Shown here one piece after another: positions 1-9,748 of a stretch of 64,000 bases of DNA. The stretch is taken from assembly GCA_910589305.1 (NCBI GenBank), contig CAJUTV010000009.1, positions 1 through 64,000 of the forward strand, given 5' to 3'. Origin of the DNA: an uncultured Lachnospira sp. (GTDB lineage Bacteria; Bacillota; Clostridia; Lachnospirales; Lachnospiraceae). The notes beneath the pieces were generated by a model. The model was given only the letters and a program-made list of their open reading frames with translations, was not told the DNA's origin and made no database searches. Every line of letters starts with the position of its first letter. The stretch's first letter is position 1. Both the position numbers and the translations under genes were made by a program.

Positions 1-55
1 TGAGGTTAGGGTGTCAAACACCCGAGCAAGTAGCGTAGCGGATTGCAAATATCCG
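1..55 (+). repeat. 3' part of multi-hairpin dispersed repeat, cut by window edge
   Basis: This is the right end of the dispersed element whose fullest copy is at 43139-43299. It begins within the right terminal repeat (TGAGGTTA, 1-8). A small hairpin follows (GGGTGT/ACACCC, 9-23), then the conserved tail ending in a CGGAT/ATCCG hairpin. It matches the tail of the copy at 34640-34775 nearly base for base. The rest lies left of the window. Confidence 0.75.
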
Positions 56-122
56 GCAAGCAGAAAAACAGATTGCATACATGTTTAATGAAACTATTAT
101 TTATATTGAAAAGAAAAAGATT

Positions 123-989
123 ATGTGGCTTTTTATGGCAGTTTTATCTGCTTTTTTTGCAGGACTTACATCCATTCTTGCTAAGTGCGGAATTAAAAAA
201 ACAGATTCCGATATTGCAACGGCAATTAGAACAATTATTGTTTTGTTATCCGCATGGTGTATGGTATTTGTCGTTCAAGCGATGAAAACAATTACACAAA
301 TAGATTTGAAATCGTTTGTTTTTTTAGTATTGTCTGGTTTGGCTACAGGAGCATCTTGGATATGTTATTTTAAAGCATTGTCTATTGGTGATGTAAATAA
401 AGTTGTTCCCATTGATAAATCAAGTACTATTTTAACAGTACTGCTTACAATTATTTTATTGAAAGAAACGAATCATTTAGAAGTGAAGCTATTGGGAACA
501 GTCCTTCTTGCAGCTGGGATTTTTTTAATGATAGAAAACAAACAAAGCAAAGAGATTGACAAAAATAATAAATGGATTATTTATGCTGTTTTTTCTGCTG
601 TCTTTGCCGCTCTTACATCTATTCTTGCAAAAATTGGAATTTCTAATGTAGAATCCAATTTAGGTACAGCAATTCGCACAACTGTTGTGCTTTTGATGTC
701 ATGGGGAATTGTTTTTGCTAAAGGAAAGCATAAAAATTTGAAAGATATTGACAAAAAAGAATTTATTTACATAGTGTTATCTGGCTTGGCTACAGGAGCT
801 TCTTGGCTGTGTTATTACTATGCCATTCAAAAGGGAGTAGTCAGTGTCGTTGTATCGGTTGATAAATTGAGCATTTTAATAACGGTTCTATTTTCTTATA
901 TCGTATTTGGGGAAAAACTTTGTAAAAAATCGCTTATAGGACTTTGTTTGATGGTGACTGGAATTTTAATTATGGCTTTAGGAATGTAG
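123..989 (+). CDS. EamA family (drug/metabolite transporter) permease
   Basis: This is an integral membrane permease of the DMT/EamA type with about ten hydrophobic segments; the substrate is unknown. The two halves are clear internal duplicates. The pattern LTSILAK, then a TAIRT motif, then a VLL..W segment occurs near residue 15 and again near residue 170. A GLATGASW motif also occurs in both halves. An in-frame ATG at 81 would add 14 residues but has no ribosome binding site and is not hydrophobic. The ATG at 123 starts exactly where the first duplicated unit starts, so I prefer it. The gene stands alone behind a dispersed repeat. Confidence 0.85.
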   Translation: MWLFMAVLSAFFAGLTSILAKCGIKKTDSDIATAIRTIIVLLSAWCMVFVVQAMKTITQIDLKSFVFLVLSGLATGASWICYFKALSIGDVNKVVPIDKSSTILTVLLTIILLKETNHLEVKLLGTVLLAAGIFLMIENKQSKEIDKNNKWIIYAVFSAVFAALTSILAKIGISNVESNLGTAIRTTVVLLMSWGIVFAKGKHKNLKDIDKKEFIYIVLSGLATGASWLCYYYAIQKGVVSVVVSVDKLSILITVLFSYIVFGEKLCKKSLIGLCLMVTGILIMALGM

Positions 990-996
990 GTTTTCC

Positions 997-1025
997 TTGT
1001 GTTTAGCGTAATATTTTAGTATAAT
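997..1025 (+). promoter_or_regulatory. Probable sigma-A promoter for the spermidine synthase-like gene
   Basis: TTGTGT (997-1002), a 17-nt spacer and TATAAT (1020-1025) form a good vegetative promoter. It would give a leader of about 230 nt before the ATG at 1261. That leader contains the inverted repeat at 1081-1181. Confidence 0.45.
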
Positions 1026-1080
1026 AATGCAGACATTATATAAATTTTATACATTTATGTAGGGAAAGACATTATTCGTA

Positions 1081-1181
1081 TGAAAAATAAATTATTTATA
1101 CTCAAGTTTGCGTTTACGCTCAAATTCATATGCTGAGTAAGAACGAAGGAACGAAGACTCGTGGGAAAAATTTATTTTTCA
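1081..1181 (+). repeat. Structured leader with 13-bp inverted repeat
   Basis: TGAAAAATAAATT (1081-1093) is the exact reverse complement of 1169-1181. Further imperfect stems follow up to about 1230 (GCGGGATTTGTG against CACAAACTCGC). The arm sequence resembles the hairpin arms of the leader repeats at 27277 and 43491, which suggests a related dispersed element in the 5' region of the next gene. Confidence 0.5.
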
Positions 1182-1260
1182 CACGCGGGATTTGTGTCTG
1201 CATACATTTGCCACAAACTCGCTAATGCGTAAAAGATGTGCGCAGAAATGAGGATTAAAT

Positions 1261-2862
1261 ATGAAAGAAAGACCTATTTTAAGAAATAAGATTTTTTTAT
1301 ACATAACTGAATTTTTTTCAGGAATGTCTGTGATGGCAGTAGAGCTTGGTGCAAGTAGATTGCTTGCGCCTTATTTTAGTTCTTCGCAGATAGTCTGGAC
1401 AATCATTATTGGCACAATTATGATTGCAATGGCTTTAGGCAATATATTTGGCGGCAGGTCAGCCGATAAAAATCCTAATCCAGACAAGCTTTATGGAAGA
1501 ATTATCATTGCTGCCATTTGGATTGCATTGATTCCAGTTGTTGGGAAATATATTATTATTGGTATCTCGGCGGTACTTATCTTTACTGTCAACAGTAATT
1601 TTTTGGTCTGGGCAGCATTTGCAGCCTGTATGGTTATCTTTGTATTTCCCTTATTTTTACTTGGAACCGTGACGCCTTCATTGGTAAAGTATTCGGTAGA
1701 CAGCCTTGAGGACAATGGTAAAACGGTTGGAAATTTGGGTGCATTTAATACGATTGGAAGTATTATAGGTACGTTTTTACCTACATTTGTAACTATACCA
1801 GCTTGGGGTACATCGATTACTTTTTTAGTTTTTGCAGCCATTTTATTGATATTATCGTTTATTTATTTTTTATCGTCAAAAATAGTAGCAAAAAAGTTGA
1901 TAGTGGGTGCAGTCTTATTTCTTGTATGCTGTATTTTTGGACATTCTACAGCATTTGCGTTTTGGGAAAACAATCTAGTTTATGAAGGGGAGTCTATATA
2001 TAATTATTTACAAGTAAAAGAAAATGATAATGAGGTTATTCTTTCTACCAATGTGTTGTTTGGTGTACAGTCTATGTTTGTAAAGGATAATAGTTTGACT
2101 GGTATGTATTATGACTATGCACTTGCATCTGCTTATATGGCGGACATTTATCATAAAAATAACGTTGATGTGTTAATATTAGGCAATGGAACAGGGACAT
2201 TTTCAACACAGCTCAATCATCATTTTGATAATGTCACAATAGAGGGAGTTGAAATTGATGAAAAAATTACAAAGTTGGCGTATGAATATTTTGAGCTTTC
2301 GGATAATGTAACTGTGACAACGTATGATGGAAGGGCTTATTTACAGGCAATTGACAAGAAGTATGACATTATTATGGTCGATGCTTATCAGGATATTACG
2401 ATTCCGTTTCAAATGTCAACTGTAGAATTTTTTACAATGGTCAAACAACATCTAAATGATGATGGTGTGATGGTCGTTAATATGAATATGCGTTCAGCAC
2501 AAGAAGGAAATATTAGTCAATATTTATCGGATACGATAGCTCATGTATTTAGTGATGTATATACAGTTGATGTGTCTGGTTCTACAAACAGAGAACTATT
2601 TGCAGGCAATAAAGATTTGATAAATACATTTCATACAAATAGGAATCTTGAAAAGAATACACAACTTCAAGCGTTGATGAGTAAAGTAAACAGCCATTTA
2701 GAGAGGTATTATTCTGGACATTATATAATGACAGATGATAAGGCGCCTGTAGAATTGCTTGGTATGCAGGTGATTGATTCGTTAATTGGAAATGAAGTTG
2801 GATATTATAAAAATATATATGATAAAGAAGGTATTAAAGGGCTGATAGAGGCGTTACAGTAA
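1261..2862 (+). CDS. Membrane-fused spermidine synthase-like protein
   Basis: This 533-residue protein has an N-terminal membrane region of about six or seven segments (residues 10-225) and a C-terminal SAM-fold domain of the spermidine synthase family. The glycine-rich nucleotide motif ILGNGTGTFS is near residue 304. An acidic EIDEKI follows, then DAYQ near residue 375, in the place of the family's catalytic Asp segment. Fused proteins of this type are common in bacteria. Whether they make polyamines is mostly untested, and the partner gene speD is not nearby. The ATG has a GAGG site 8-9 nt upstream. The gene is probably transcribed alone. Confidence 0.8.
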   Translation: MKERPILRNKIFLYITEFFSGMSVMAVELGASRLLAPYFSSSQIVWTIIIGTIMIAMALGNIFGGRSADKNPNPDKLYGRIIIAAIWIALIPVVGKYIIIGISAVLIFTVNSNFLVWAAFAACMVIFVFPLFLLGTVTPSLVKYSVDSLEDNGKTVGNLGAFNTIGSIIGTFLPTFVTIPAWGTSITFLVFAAILLILSFIYFLSSKIVAKKLIVGAVLFLVCCIFGHSTAFAFWENNLVYEGESIYNYLQVKENDNEVILSTNVLFGVQSMFVKDNSLTGMYYDYALASAYMADIYHKNNVDVLILGNGTGTFSTQLNHHFDNVTIEGVEIDEKITKLAYEYFELSDNVTVTTYDGRAYLQAIDKKYDIIMVDAYQDITIPFQMSTVEFFTMVKQHLNDDGVMVVNMNMRSAQEGNISQYLSDTIAHVFSDVYTVDVSGSTNRELFAGNKDLINTFHTNRNLEKNTQLQALMSKVNSHLERYYSGHYIMTDDKAPVELLGMQVIDSLIGNEVGYYKNIYDKEGIKGLIEALQ

Positions 2863-2885
2863 GATTATGAAGGTTAAAATTAAAA

Positions 2886-2920
2886 ACAATAGAATCTATG
2901 TTTTTTCAGGATTCTATTGT
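2886..2920 (+). other. 11-bp hairpin after the spermidine synthase-like gene
   Basis: ACAATAGAATC (2886-2896) pairs perfectly with 2910-2920. No T tract follows it; the T run lies in the loop. It may be a processing or stability hairpin rather than a standard intrinsic terminator. Confidence 0.45.
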
Positions 2921-2972
2921 CATGAATTAAAATTTTTAATCACAAGATTTGTGTTAGAAATGAGGAAAAAAT

Positions 2973-3443
2973 ATGAAAATCAGACGAGCAAAAGAAAGTG
3001 ATATGACAGGGATAAATCAGTTACTGATGCAAGTGTTGACTGTGCATCATAATCAAAGACCTGATTTGTTTAAGGGAAATACAAAAAAGTATACTGATAA
3101 AGAGTTAAAAGCAATTATTGAGGATGATATGAAACCCATATTTGTTGCAGTGAGTGAAGATGAGACGGTTTTAGGCTATGCGTTTTGTCAGTATATACAA
3201 CATATAAATGATAATATTCTTACAGATATTAAATCATTATATATTGATGATTTATGTGTTGATGAAAAGAGCAGAGGTACTCATATAGGAAAGTCGCTGT
3301 ATGAATATGTTATTGAGTATGCAAGAAAATCAGAATGCTATAATGTTACATTAAACGTTTGGAGCTGTAACCAAAATGCGCTGCAATTTTATGAAAAATG
3401 CGGTTTGGTGCCTCAAAAAATTGGAATGGAGAAGATATTGTAG
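2973..3443 (+). CDS. GNAT family N-acetyltransferase
   Basis: This 156-residue single-domain acyltransferase is predicted to transfer an acyl group from acyl-CoA to an amine. The sequence has the typical order: an N-terminal strand (MKIRRAKESD), the central strand DLCVDEKSRG, the CoA-pyrophosphate loop RGTHIGKSLY near residue 100, and the C-terminal WSCNQNALQFYEKCGLV segment. Length is normal for the family. An AATGAGG site lies 7-8 nt before the ATG. The substrate cannot be predicted. It is followed by ppk after 70 bases. Confidence 0.85.
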   Translation: MKIRRAKESDMTGINQLLMQVLTVHHNQRPDLFKGNTKKYTDKELKAIIEDDMKPIFVAVSEDETVLGYAFCQYIQHINDNILTDIKSLYIDDLCVDEKSRGTHIGKSLYEYVIEYARKSECYNVTLNVWSCNQNALQFYEKCGLVPQKIGMEKIL

Positions 3444-3513
3444 CAAATGAATAGATGTTGTCACATTTGGGAAATATATCTATAAAATATATTTCTTAAG
3501 GAAGTGACAATAC

Positions 3514-5598
3514 ATGGAAAACAATTACAGTAAATACAATAAGATTCCAAAATATAGACAAAAGCATCCATATTATGAAAATAGAGAGCTCTCATGGCTT
3601 AAATTTAATGAGAGAATATTAGATGAAGCCAGAAATGTAAAAGTTCCATTATGTGAGAGAATGTCGTTTGCATCTATCTTTCAGAAAAATTTGGATGAAT
3701 TCTATATGATAAGGGTAGGTTCTTTTTATGACCAATTAGTATATTCTAAGAATAAAAAAGATAAAAAAGATAATAAAACCAATATGACGGTGAAACAGCA
3801 ATTGCATCATATATTTAAAGAAACAAGACGACTTACCGAAAAAAAAGATAAAACATATAATAGAATAATAGAAGAGCTAACAGAACATCATATAGAAATT
3901 GCAGATATTAACAAAATAAAATATGAAGATATGATATATTTGCAAAAATATTTTCAAGATTCAATATTGCCAGTGTTATCACCTCAAGTTGTTGGCAAAA
4001 AACAGTCCTTTCCTTTCTTAAATAATGAAGAAATATATGCAGTTGCTGCGATTTATTCAGGAAAACGTGAAAAAATCGCATTTGTGCCATGCAGTAACGG
4101 CATATTAAAAAGATTGATTCCTGTATTGTCTGACTCTAATCGATATGTACTTGTGGAGGATTTGATACTACATTTTATGTCAAAGATATTTAATAATTAT
4201 CAAATTAAAAGCAGTTCACTGATAAGGATTATAAGAAATGCGGATATTGACGTTGATGAAGCACTAGATAATGAGGATGCCGATTATCGAAAAAGTATGG
4301 AGAAGCTTATTAAAAAAAGAAAAATGCTTCAGCCAGTAAAATTAGAATGTTATAAAGCAAGTGATGAGTGGATTATTCATTTACTGCAAGAAAAATTGAT
4401 GCTGAAAAAAAGACAGATTTTTTATTCGCAGTCACCTTTAGAATTTTCGTTTATATTTGAAATAAGAGATAAATTAAGAGGCAATAAAGAATTGTTTTAT
4501 AATAGACATATTCCAAAAATTGCACGTGATTTTGCGCCTGCTACTTCTATTATGAGTCAGATTGAGAAAGCAGACAGGCTTTTATGCTATCCGTATGAAA
4601 GTATGACTCCATTTATTAAGCTTTTATCAGAAGCAGGAGAAGATGACAATGTTATATCTATTAAAATGACTTTATATAGAGTAGCAAAAAATTCTCAAAT
4701 AGTAGAGACATTGATTAATGCTGCTGAAAATGGAAAAGAAGTTGTTGTATTGGTGGAACTTCGGGCAAGGTTTGATGAGGAAAACAATATCGGATGGTCA
4801 AGAGTGCTAGAGGAGGCTGGCTGTCGGGTGATTTATGGCTTAGACCATACAAAAGTTCATTCTAAAATGTGTGTTATCACCTATCAGGGAAAGAATAAAG
4901 TGCGGTATATTACACAGATAGGTACAGGCAATTATAATGAAAAAACAGCAAAGCTTTATACCGATTTATCTTTGATGACGGCTGACAGAAATATAGGAAT
5001 CGAAGCAGCGACGACATTTTCTAAGTTATGTATGGGCGAATTTATCCATGATACCAAACATTTATTAGTTGCTCCTAGAAGTATGAAAGATAAAATTCTG
5101 GAATATATGAATCAGGAAATTGAGGCTGTTCATCAAGGAATGGCCGGATTTATAGGTATTAAGATAAATTCATTGACAGATAAGGAAATAATTGATAAAT
5201 TAATTGAGTGTTCTAAAGAGGGCGTGCAAATTCAGCTTATTGTGCGGGGAATTTGTTGTCTGGTGCCAGATATCAAAGGATATACAGAAAATATATCTGT
5301 AATTAGTATTGTTGGAAGGTTTTTGGAACATTCAAGAATATATATATTTGGAACGGCACAAAGAGACCATATATTTATAGCTTCTGCTGATTTTATGACA
5401 CGAAATATGGAACGCCGTGTTGAAATTGCAGCGCCGATTTATGATGAAGGGCTTAAGGAACGTGTGCGCAATATATTTCATATCATGCAGTGTGATACTG
5501 TGAAAGCAAAACAGTTGACGAAGAGTGGTAAATATAAAAGAAGAGATACAAAGATGCTAAAAGTCATGGATTCACAGGAATACCTATGCAAAAACTGA
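3514..5598 (+). CDS. ppk1: Polyphosphate kinase 1
   Basis: This enzyme makes inorganic polyphosphate from ATP, reversibly, at the membrane or in the cytosol. The 694 residues match PPK1 length. The N-terminal segment NRELSWLKFNERIL near residue 25 is the family hallmark. The histidine equivalent to the autophosphorylated one lies in KVHSK (H449), and the second essential histidine in LEHSR (H606). The C-terminal RNMERRVEIAAPI segment is also typical. An AAGGAAG site precedes the ATG. uppP follows after 46 bases, so the two may be cotranscribed and both handle phosphate. No ppx was seen. Confidence 0.95.
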   Translation: MENNYSKYNKIPKYRQKHPYYENRELSWLKFNERILDEARNVKVPLCERMSFASIFQKNLDEFYMIRVGSFYDQLVYSKNKKDKKDNKTNMTVKQQLHHIFKETRRLTEKKDKTYNRIIEELTEHHIEIADINKIKYEDMIYLQKYFQDSILPVLSPQVVGKKQSFPFLNNEEIYAVAAIYSGKREKIAFVPCSNGILKRLIPVLSDSNRYVLVEDLILHFMSKIFNNYQIKSSSLIRIIRNADIDVDEALDNEDADYRKSMEKLIKKRKMLQPVKLECYKASDEWIIHLLQEKLMLKKRQIFYSQSPLEFSFIFEIRDKLRGNKELFYNRHIPKIARDFAPATSIMSQIEKADRLLCYPYESMTPFIKLLSEAGEDDNVISIKMTLYRVAKNSQIVETLINAAENGKEVVVLVELRARFDEENNIGWSRVLEEAGCRVIYGLDHTKVHSKMCVITYQGKNKVRYITQIGTGNYNEKTAKLYTDLSLMTADRNIGIEAATTFSKLCMGEFIHDTKHLLVAPRSMKDKILEYMNQEIEAVHQGMAGFIGIKINSLTDKEIIDKLIECSKEGVQIQLIVRGICCLVPDIKGYTENISVISIVGRFLEHSRIYIFGTAQRDHIFIASADFMTRNMERRVEIAAPIYDEGLKERVRNIFHIMQCDTVKAKQLTKSGKYKRRDTKMLKVMDSQEYLCKN

Positions 5599-5644
5599 AT
5601 ATATTATTCTAAATTGGCGATAAGCAAAGAAATGAGGAATGAAT

Positions 5645-6490
5645 ATGTTTATTGAGGTACTAAAGGCAATTTTATTTGGTATTGTTGAGGGCATCACAGA
5701 ATGGCTGCCTATAAGCAGTACAGGGCATATGATATTAGTAGACCAATTTGTTCATCTCAATGTATCTGATGAATTTTATAAGATGTTTGAGGTCGTTATT
5801 CAACTTGGTGCGATTATGGCTGTAGTTCTCTTATTTTGGAACAAACTGTGGCCGTTTTGTATGAAAAAAGCGCGCGATTCATCTAAAAAAATCCTGTCTT
5901 TTAAAGAAGGCGCACTTGAAATGTGGATAAAGATTGTAATTGCCTGTATACCCGCAGCAATTGTAGGACTTTTGTTTGACGATAAAATTGATGCGTTGTT
6001 TTATCACCCTATTCCAGTGGCGATTGCATTGATTGTTGTAGGTGCATTATTTATTTTGGTAGAACGATATAAAAAAGATTCCAAACCAATTATGTGCAGC
6101 ATTGGCGATTTAACATATAAAGCAGTCATTATAATTGGATTATTTCAAGTCCTTGCCGCAGTTTTTCCAGGAACGTCACGTTCAGGCGCAACAATTATAG
6201 GCGCATTATTAATTGGCGTATCCAGAGCAACAGCCGCCGAATTTACATTCTTTTTGGCAGTGCCTGTTATGTTTGGAGCAAGTCTTTTGAAAGCTGTAAA
6301 ATATGTAGCCGCAGGAGTTACAATTACAAGTGCAGAGATAGCCATTTTAATAATAGGAACATTAGTAGCGTTTATCGTGTCTATTTTTGTAATAAAGTTT
6401 CTTATGGAATATATTAAGAAACATGATTTTCAGTTTTTTGGCTGGTATAGGATTTTGCTTGGTATATTGGTTTTGCTGATTCTTAGATAA
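5645..6490 (+). CDS. uppP: Undecaprenyl-diphosphatase UppP/BacA
   Basis: This multi-pass membrane phosphatase recycles undecaprenyl diphosphate to the lipid carrier used for peptidoglycan and surface glycans, and confers bacitracin tolerance. Both family signatures are present: GITEWLPISSTGHM near residue 20 and PGTSRSGATIIGALL near residue 175. About eight hydrophobic segments are seen. The ATG at 5639 overlaps its own GAGG site too closely, while the ATG at 5645 has 7-nt spacing, so the protein is taken as 281 residues. The Pel-like genes and the Bce-like module elsewhere in the window make the carrier-lipid link relevant. Confidence 0.95.
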   Translation: MFIEVLKAILFGIVEGITEWLPISSTGHMILVDQFVHLNVSDEFYKMFEVVIQLGAIMAVVLLFWNKLWPFCMKKARDSSKKILSFKEGALEMWIKIVIACIPAAIVGLLFDDKIDALFYHPIPVAIALIVVGALFILVERYKKDSKPIMCSIGDLTYKAVIIIGLFQVLAAVFPGTSRSGATIIGALLIGVSRATAAEFTFFLAVPVMFGASLLKAVKYVAAGVTITSAEIAILIIGTLVAFIVSIFVIKFLMEYIKKHDFQFFGWYRILLGILVLLILR

Positions 6491-6568
6491 AAATAGTAAT
6501 AATAATTTAAGCTAATAAGTATTGATACATGGATTTAAAAAGGTGATAATTCCATAAGACATATGAGC

Positions 6569-6605
6569 TGCCGCAGTGGATATTTTCATTCATGCGGCAT
6601 TTTTT
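6569..6605 (+). terminator. Intrinsic terminator after uppP
   Basis: TGCCGCA (6569-6575) pairs with TGCGGCA (6593-6599) and is followed directly by a run of six T. This is a good Rho-independent terminator closing the ppk1-uppP unit. Confidence 0.75.
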
Positions 6606-6746
6606 ATGTACAGTAGTATATAAAAGAAGTTATTTTTGCAACATGTATACTGTGCAAAGATTAAAAAAAGAAAACTTACTTGCTTGATGGCAAGAGAATC
6701 GTTTGAAAAGCAAACGATTTATGTTATGATAAGGAGGAAAAAATTA

Positions 6747-8102
6747 ATGTTGGCACAGATTTTAGCAATAACCATATTTTTAGTAATGTTTATTTTGGTT
6801 ATTATTGATAAGTGGGAGCGTTACATAATCACCTTAATATGTGCAGCTATTACATTGATTTCTGTTTTTGGCATAGGACTTCATAGTTTTCAGGCAATTA
6901 TAGATACATTAAATGTTAAAAGTATATTTGAATTGCAGTTTTGGTATTCGGCAGGTGAGTCCTCAGAAATTACAAGTGGTATTAATTGGTCTACAATTAT
7001 ATTTATTGCAGGTATGATGATTATGGTGGAAGGCATGGCTCATGTTGGCTTTTTTAGATGGCTTTGTATGCGGATTGCTCGACTTGTCAAATACAAAGTG
7101 GTGCCTATTTTTGTAACATTTATGATTTTGTCATCATTTCTTGCTATGTTTATTGATAGTATTACGGTTATTCTTTTTTTGGCGGCGGTCACTATTGAAT
7201 TGTCACAATTGTTAAAGTTTAATCCAATTCCTATAATATTATCAGAAGTGTTTTGTGCAAATCTTGGCGGTTCTGCAACGATGTGCGGAGACCCTCCCAA
7301 TATCATTATTGGAACATCACTGGGTTACTCTTTTACAGATTTTGTGACAAATACAGGTTTAATTGCAGGCATCTGTCTTATCTTTGTAATATTATATTTT
7401 TATTTTGTATTCAGAAAAGAATTGTCAAAAAATAAAGAACAACAGATAGACTTAGCAACGCTTCCTTCGCCAGAATCTGCAATTAAAAGTAAAAGTGGGT
7501 TTGCTATAAGCACCTGTATATTTTTATTAGCTATTGTATTGCTGGTAACCCATGCAATGACTGGTCTTTCAGTGGCGTTCATTGGTGCATTTATAGCAAT
7601 ACTTACATTAGTTGCTGCAGGTAAATCAGCTCTTATGTTATTGAAAAAAGTAGATTATAAGACATTATTGTTTTTTGTAGGTTTATTTGTCGTTGTTGGA
7701 GGACTTGAACGGACAGGTATCCTTACATTAATGTCTAATATGATAGGAAAGATAAGCGGCGGTAATTTTTATATTATGTTAGCCATTATTATTTGGATAT
7801 CAGCAATTGCCAGTGCTTTTATTGATAATATACCATTTGCAGCTACAATGATTCCTGTAATCAATAATCTTGCCGCTGTACAAGGTATTCAATTATCAGT
7901 GTTGGCATGGGCGTTGGCAATGGGCACAGATATTGGCGGAAGTGCAACGCCAATTGGAGCATCAGCTAATGTTGTGGGCATTGCAACAGCCGCAAAAAAT
8001 GGACATATTATCAAATGGGGACGATATTGTAAAGTAATGGTTCCTGCGACAATGATTGTATTAATCTTAACAACAATTTTAATGTATATTCGATATTTAT
8101 AA
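6747..8102 (+). CDS. ArsB/NhaD-type ion transporter (SLC13/CitMHS superfamily)
   Basis: This 451-residue, roughly eleven-segment permease has the two-fold repeat of the ion transporter superfamily. DSITVILFLAAVTIEL near residue 145 and DNIPFAATMIPVI near residue 360 are the paired hairpin motifs, and GGSATMCGDPPNII with GGSATPIGASANVV are the paired substrate loops. The family moves anions such as arsenite or exchanges Na+/H+; the sequence does not decide which. An ATG 111 bases upstream would add 37 polar residues. The ATG at 6747 has AAGGAGG 8-9 nt before it and starts the first membrane segment, so it is chosen. Confidence 0.88.
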   Translation: MLAQILAITIFLVMFILVIIDKWERYIITLICAAITLISVFGIGLHSFQAIIDTLNVKSIFELQFWYSAGESSEITSGINWSTIIFIAGMMIMVEGMAHVGFFRWLCMRIARLVKYKVVPIFVTFMILSSFLAMFIDSITVILFLAAVTIELSQLLKFNPIPIILSEVFCANLGGSATMCGDPPNIIIGTSLGYSFTDFVTNTGLIAGICLIFVILYFYFVFRKELSKNKEQQIDLATLPSPESAIKSKSGFAISTCIFLLAIVLLVTHAMTGLSVAFIGAFIAILTLVAAGKSALMLLKKVDYKTLLFFVGLFVVVGGLERTGILTLMSNMIGKISGGNFYIMLAIIIWISAIASAFIDNIPFAATMIPVINNLAAVQGIQLSVLAWALAMGTDIGGSATPIGASANVVGIATAAKNGHIIKWGRYCKVMVPATMIVLILTTILMYIRYL

Positions 8103-8179
8103 AGAAATAGAGAGCTTAGCCCTACACTGCGCATAGGAATGAGGGTTAAAGTTGAATAAGGGTTAGCTAGCAATTTGTG

Positions 8180-8229
8180 CCTGCACATAAACAGATTATT
8201 GTTTATTAAATTTGCAGGTTATGGAAAGG
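8180..8229 (+). promoter_or_regulatory. Structured leader motif, copy A
   Basis: CCTGCA (8180-8185) can pair with TGCAGG (8213-8218), enclosing a weaker AAACA/TGTTT hairpin. TGTTTATTAAA sits at 8200-8210, 33 nt before the start codon, followed by GGTTATGGAAAGG. Copies B (54149) and C (52128) share the layout and spacing. Confidence 0.45.
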
Positions 8230-8242
8230 CATGGTTATTTTT

Positions 8243-8866
8243 ATGGAACAATTTATTATATCAATTAGCCGAGAATTTGGAAGTTTAGGACATGAGATAG
8301 CAGAGCAGATAGCAAGGCATTATAACTTAACTTTATATGACCGCAATATACTCAATGAGGTTGCAAATAGCCGTAATGTAGATGTGGCGCCTTTGCATGA
8401 ATATGATGAGGAACGCATTTCGAGAATATTTCATCGCACAATAAGAGGGATGAGTACGCATATATCCGACCATGTTGCACAGCTTCAGTTTGATTTTTTA
8501 AAAGAAAAAGCAAAAAGTGGGGAATCTTTTGTTGTTGTTGGCAGATGTTCAGAAAGTATATTAAAAGAATATAAAGGGCTTATTTCTATATTTATTCGAG
8601 GAGATAGAGAAAGCAAAATCCATCAAGTTATGGAAGCACACCATCTTACCAGAAATGAAGCCATCTATATGATAAGAAAAAAGGACTGGAGACGAAAGGA
8701 GTATCACAATACACATTGTGATTACAGATGGGGTGATTCAAGAAATTATGATTTGACAATAAATAGCAGCAAACTTTGTTTAGATGAGTGTGTTCAGCTG
8801 TTAATTGATTATATTGATAAGAGATATAAAAAGATATATGAAGATATAAGAAATAAAATGGAATAA
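8243..8866 (+). CDS. Cytidylate kinase-like family protein
   Basis: This 207-residue P-loop-type protein resembles the cytidylate kinase-like family (Pfam PF13189), seen often in Clostridia. The opening FIISISREFGSLGHEIAE stands where a P-loop would be and has the characteristic SREFGS. YDRNIL near residue 35 and VVVGRCSE near residue 100 match the family pattern. True CMP kinase activity is unproven for this group. An ATG at 8231 would lie one base from the GGAAAGG site. The ATG at 8243 keeps the spacing shared by the other GAAAGG-led genes in the window and is chosen. Confidence 0.82.
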   Translation: MEQFIISISREFGSLGHEIAEQIARHYNLTLYDRNILNEVANSRNVDVAPLHEYDEERISRIFHRTIRGMSTHISDHVAQLQFDFLKEKAKSGESFVVVGRCSESILKEYKGLISIFIRGDRESKIHQVMEAHHLTRNEAIYMIRKKDWRRKEYHNTHCDYRWGDSRNYDLTINSSKLCLDECVQLLIDYIDKRYKKIYEDIRNKME

Positions 8867-8979
8867 GTAGTTTAATCTTATCAGGAAAGTGGCAAAGCAC
8901 ATTGTGGATATTGGCTTGACTAAAGATTTTATTTGATTTGCTTATTTTAAAAATAAAATGCTTCGGAGTAAAAGAAAGA

Positions 8980-9747
8980 ATGAGTGAAAAATGGAAACAT
9001 TTTAACAAACGAAAAAAGCAATATAGTATTATAGCCGTTACAGGAATTATTGTTATATTGTCTGTACTTTTAGTATTTTTAATATATAGTGATAAAAAGG
9101 GTATTGAGCCTGTAACAAATGCTGTAAAAACAACAAACAGCACAACAATAGTGCCTAAACCGACAGAAGAACCTACGACAACAATGGATTTTTCAGAATT
9201 GAAAAGTATTAACAGTGAGGTTTTTGCTTATATCAATATACCAGGTACCAATATTGATTATCCTATTATTTATGATGAAAATGAGTATTATCTTAATCGC
9301 ACTATAGAAGGCGAATATGACTATCATGGTACATTGTTTGTACAGCATTACAATACAAATACATTTAAAGATAAAAATACGATTATCTATGGACATAATC
9401 TTATTGACAATACAATGTTTTCACAGCTTCACAAATATGAAGATGAACAATTTTTTGCTGAGCATAAAGAGATTCATATTTATATAGAAGGAAAAAATTT
9501 AACGTATCAAATATTTGCAGCATTTCAATTTACAGATGTTCACATTATGTATCAGTATAAATTTGAAAATAATGAGCAGATGCAAGATTTTTTGACCGAT
9601 GCAAAAGATATAGGAACACAAATGATTTGGGATGAGTCTGTGAAAATAAAGGAAGATGATTGTATTATTACGCTTTCCACATGTGCTAATGGAAATCAGC
9701 CTAAAAATAGATGGCTGGTGCTTGCGGTTTTAAATAGGGAGGATTAA
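8980..9747 (+). CDS. srtB: Class B sortase
   Basis: This membrane-anchored cysteine transpeptidase attaches sorted proteins to the cell wall. The 255 residues have an N-terminal membrane anchor (about 18-40), a Thr/Pro-rich linker and the sortase B fold. The catalytic triad is visible: H139 in IYGHN, C235 in TLSTC and R244 in KNRW. An upstream ATG at 8938 lacks a site, while GGAG lies 11 nt before 8980. It is followed one base later by the antiporter gene, so they are probably cotranscribed. No sorting-signal substrate was noticed in the window. Confidence 0.92.
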   Translation: MSEKWKHFNKRKKQYSIIAVTGIIVILSVLLVFLIYSDKKGIEPVTNAVKTTNSTTIVPKPTEEPTTTMDFSELKSINSEVFAYINIPGTNIDYPIIYDENEYYLNRTIEGEYDYHGTLFVQHYNTNTFKDKNTIIYGHNLIDNTMFSQLHKYEDEQFFAEHKEIHIYIEGKNLTYQIFAAFQFTDVHIMYQYKFENNEQMQDFLTDAKDIGTQMIWDESVKIKEDDCIITLSTCANGNQPKNRWLVLAVLNRED

Positions 9748-9748
9748 T

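Noticed and set aside
1491..1841. Reverse-strand open frame inside the spermidine synthase-like gene
   Set aside because: It has no ribosome site or family likeness and lies opposite hydrophobic coding sequence; a shadow frame.
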